Origin: Acidobacteriota bacterium | GTDB lineage: Bacteria > Acidobacteriota > Holophagae > Thermotomaculales > Thermotomaculaceae | Assembly (NCBI GenBank): GCA_003650445.1 | Contig: QMQE01000131.1 | Coordinates: 1 to 7,249, forward strand | DNA: 7,249 nt | Direction of reading: 5' to 3' | Shown: piece by piece, positions 6,205 to 7,249 of the stretch | Layout of the letters: each line of letters starts with the position of its first letter | Numbering within the stretch: position 1 is the first letter of the stretch | The notes under the pieces: generated by a model | What the model was told of the DNA's origin: nothing | The model's database searches: none | Seen by the model: the letters and a program-made list of their open reading frames with translations, nothing else | Made by a program: the position numbers and the translations under genes

Positions 6205-7122
6205 TCAGACCGGCCGGGGAATCCCCCGGATAATGGCACCCACCAAATCACGTGCATGACGAATCTCATGATTCCGTTTCAAGAGAATTCGGTGGCCGAT
6301 TACGAAGGGAGCCACTGCCTGAATGTCATCCGGTACCACAAAATCCCGGCCATGGAGAAACGCATATCCCTTCGACGCCTGCACCATGAACCGTGCGCCT
6401 CGGGTGCTGACACCGAGACGGACTTCCTCGTGCTTCCGGGTGGCTCCTACAATCTGGAGAATGTACTCCACCAGACTCTCGTCCATGAAGATCCCGCTTA
6501 CCTGTTCCCTTGCCCGGACAATTTCCTCCACTGTCACAATGGCTGTTAATTTCTCCAGATCTTCAATAGGACGCATCTCCATCAATGCCTTCTTCTCCTG
6601 CTCAAATGGCGGATACCCCATGTGCAAATGCATCATAAACCGGTCCATCTGACTCTCCGGAAGGGGAAAAGTTCCATGGTATTCCAAAGGATTCTGAGTC
6701 GCAATCACCATGAACGGGCTGGGAAGGAGATGGGTTTCCCTGTCTATGGACACTCTATGTTCATTCATTGCCTCCAGGAGAGCCGACTGGGTCTTGGGAT
6801 TGGTGCGGTTAATTTCATCTGCCAGTACAATATTGGCAAAAATCGGCCCCGCCTTGAATTGAAAGTTCTGTTCAGTGGGGTTGTACATATTCACCCCGAG
6901 GATATCCGAAGGAAGCAGGTCACTGGTAAACTGAATCCGATTAAATGAGCATGCCGTTGCCCGGGCCAGGCCCAGGGCCAGTGTTGTCTTTCCGACGCCG
7001 GGAACGTCCTCAATCAGAAGGTGCCCACCGGAAACCAACGTCACCACCGACATCTTCACCGCCTCTTCCTTTCCCTTCACGATATCATTCAAAAGAGTGG
7101 TGAGCTTTTCAATCCAGGCCAT
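6205..7122 (-). CDS. MoxR-family AAA+ ATPase
   Basis: A 305-residue cytoplasmic AAA+ ATPase of the MoxR class, a group of chaperone-like ATPases believed to assemble or activate partner complexes, often membrane or VWA/DUF58 proteins. Visible motifs in order: Walker A EDVPGVGKTT (38-47, Lys45), Walker B IVLADEINR (98-106, Asp102-Glu103), sensor 1 ATQNP (141-145), arginine-finger region ESQMDRF (156-162) and sensor 2 STRGAR (239-244). Length and motif spacing are normal and nothing is missing. The ATG at 7122 is preceded by a strong AAGGAGG (7128-7134 on the minus strand) 5 nt away. It is the first gene of the operon that continues with DUF58 and the membrane transglutaminase. The precise client is unknown; the DUF58 protein is the natural candidate. 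Confidence 0.95.
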   Translation of the reverse strand: MAWIEKLTTLLNDIVKGKEEAVKMSVVTLVSGGHLLIEDVPGVGKTTLALGLARATACSFNRIQFTSDLLPSDILGVNMYNPTEQNFQFKAGPIFANIVLADEINRTNPKTQSALLEAMNEHRVSIDRETHLLPSPFMVIATQNPLEYHGTFPLPESQMDRFMMHLHMGYPPFEQEKKALMEMRPIEDLEKLTAIVTVEEIVRAREQVSGIFMDESLVEYILQIVGATRKHEEVRLGVSTRGARFMVQASKGYAFLHGRDFVVPDDIQAVAPFVIGHRILLKRNHEIRHARDLVGAIIRGIPRPV

Positions 7123-7140
7123 GTGCGCCTCCTTTACTTT

Positions 7141-7149
7141 ATTTTAACA
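7141..7149 (-). promoter_or_regulatory. Possible extended -10 promoter of the moxR operon
   Basis: On the minus strand the sequence reads TGTTAAAAT, an extended -10 with TAAAAT (one mismatch to consensus), in an AT-rich stretch upstream of moxR. No convincing -35 is present, and transcription would begin almost on the ribosome binding site, which makes the call weak. Confidence 0.3.
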
Positions 7150-7198
7150 CAGGGACAACGACACAAAATTCAACCAAGGATTGAGAATGGGATCCTCT

Positions 7199-7222
7199 CG
7201 CCAAGCCGCAAAGAACGCCAAG
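7199..7222. repeat. Short CGCCAAG-type direct repeat cluster
   Basis: Three 7-nt units stand in a row: CGCCAAG (7199-7205), CGCAAAG (7207-7213) and CGCCAAG (7216-7222), spaced 8-9 nt apart. From memory, CGCCAAG/CGCAAAG runs of this kind recur between genes in many environmental bacterial genomes, including Desulfobacterota. The element lies about 80-100 nt upstream of moxR and may continue beyond the right edge. Confidence 0.5.
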
Positions 7223-7249
7223 GTTCAGAAGGCTAATTGGCGAATTCAG

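Overview
The window looks like part of a bacterial chromosome of roughly 50% G+C. The gene content fits a Desulfobacterota-like (deltaproteobacterial) or similar Gram-negative anaerobe: a fused tandem 6-pyruvoyl-tetrahydropterin-synthase protein beside folE, a PEGA/sulfatase-modifying-factor-like membrane protein, and a MoxR-DUF58-transglutaminase operon. That placement is an inference from gene families, not from a marker gene. No tRNA, rRNA, CRISPR array, transposase or phage gene is visible.

Layout. (1) Positions 1-1118 hold a pterin operon on the minus strand. A strong extended -10 promoter drives a 277-residue protein made of two PTPS/QueD domains, which overlaps the start of folE (GTP cyclohydrolase I) by 11 nt; folE runs off the left edge. 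FolE makes dihydroneopterin triphosphate and PTPS-family enzymes consume it, so the pair forms consecutive steps towards queuosine/7-deazaguanine, tetrahydropterin or folate. (2) Positions 1119-1385 are a divergent intergenic region with palindromes, a long imperfect inverted repeat and a sigma70-like promoter facing right. (3) Positions 1386-3206 on the plus strand encode a 606-residue single-span membrane protein: two PEGA-like domains, a charged helical stretch, one membrane segment, two 43-residue-period helical repeats and a C-terminal SUMF1/FGE-like domain that lacks one of the two FGE cysteines. (4) Positions 3207-3294 are a short GT/AC-rich gap between convergent genes. (5) Positions 3295-7122 on the minus strand hold a three-gene operon, transcribed from right to left: MoxR AAA+ ATPase, DUF58 protein, TgpA-like membrane transglutaminase. 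Spacing is tight (5 nt gap, then 17 nt overlap). (6) Positions 7123-7249 are the upstream region of moxR and carry a short CGCCAAG-type repeat.

The most interesting item is the fused PTPS protein. Each half has lost a different part of the catalytic apparatus: domain 1 keeps Asp-His but lacks Cys, and domain 2 keeps Cys but lacks His. In the known PTPS structure the triad is shared between subunits, so the fusion may build a single composite active site from two complementary half-sites. The perfect 17-bp palindrome wedged between this gene's promoter and its ribosome binding site is a candidate operator.
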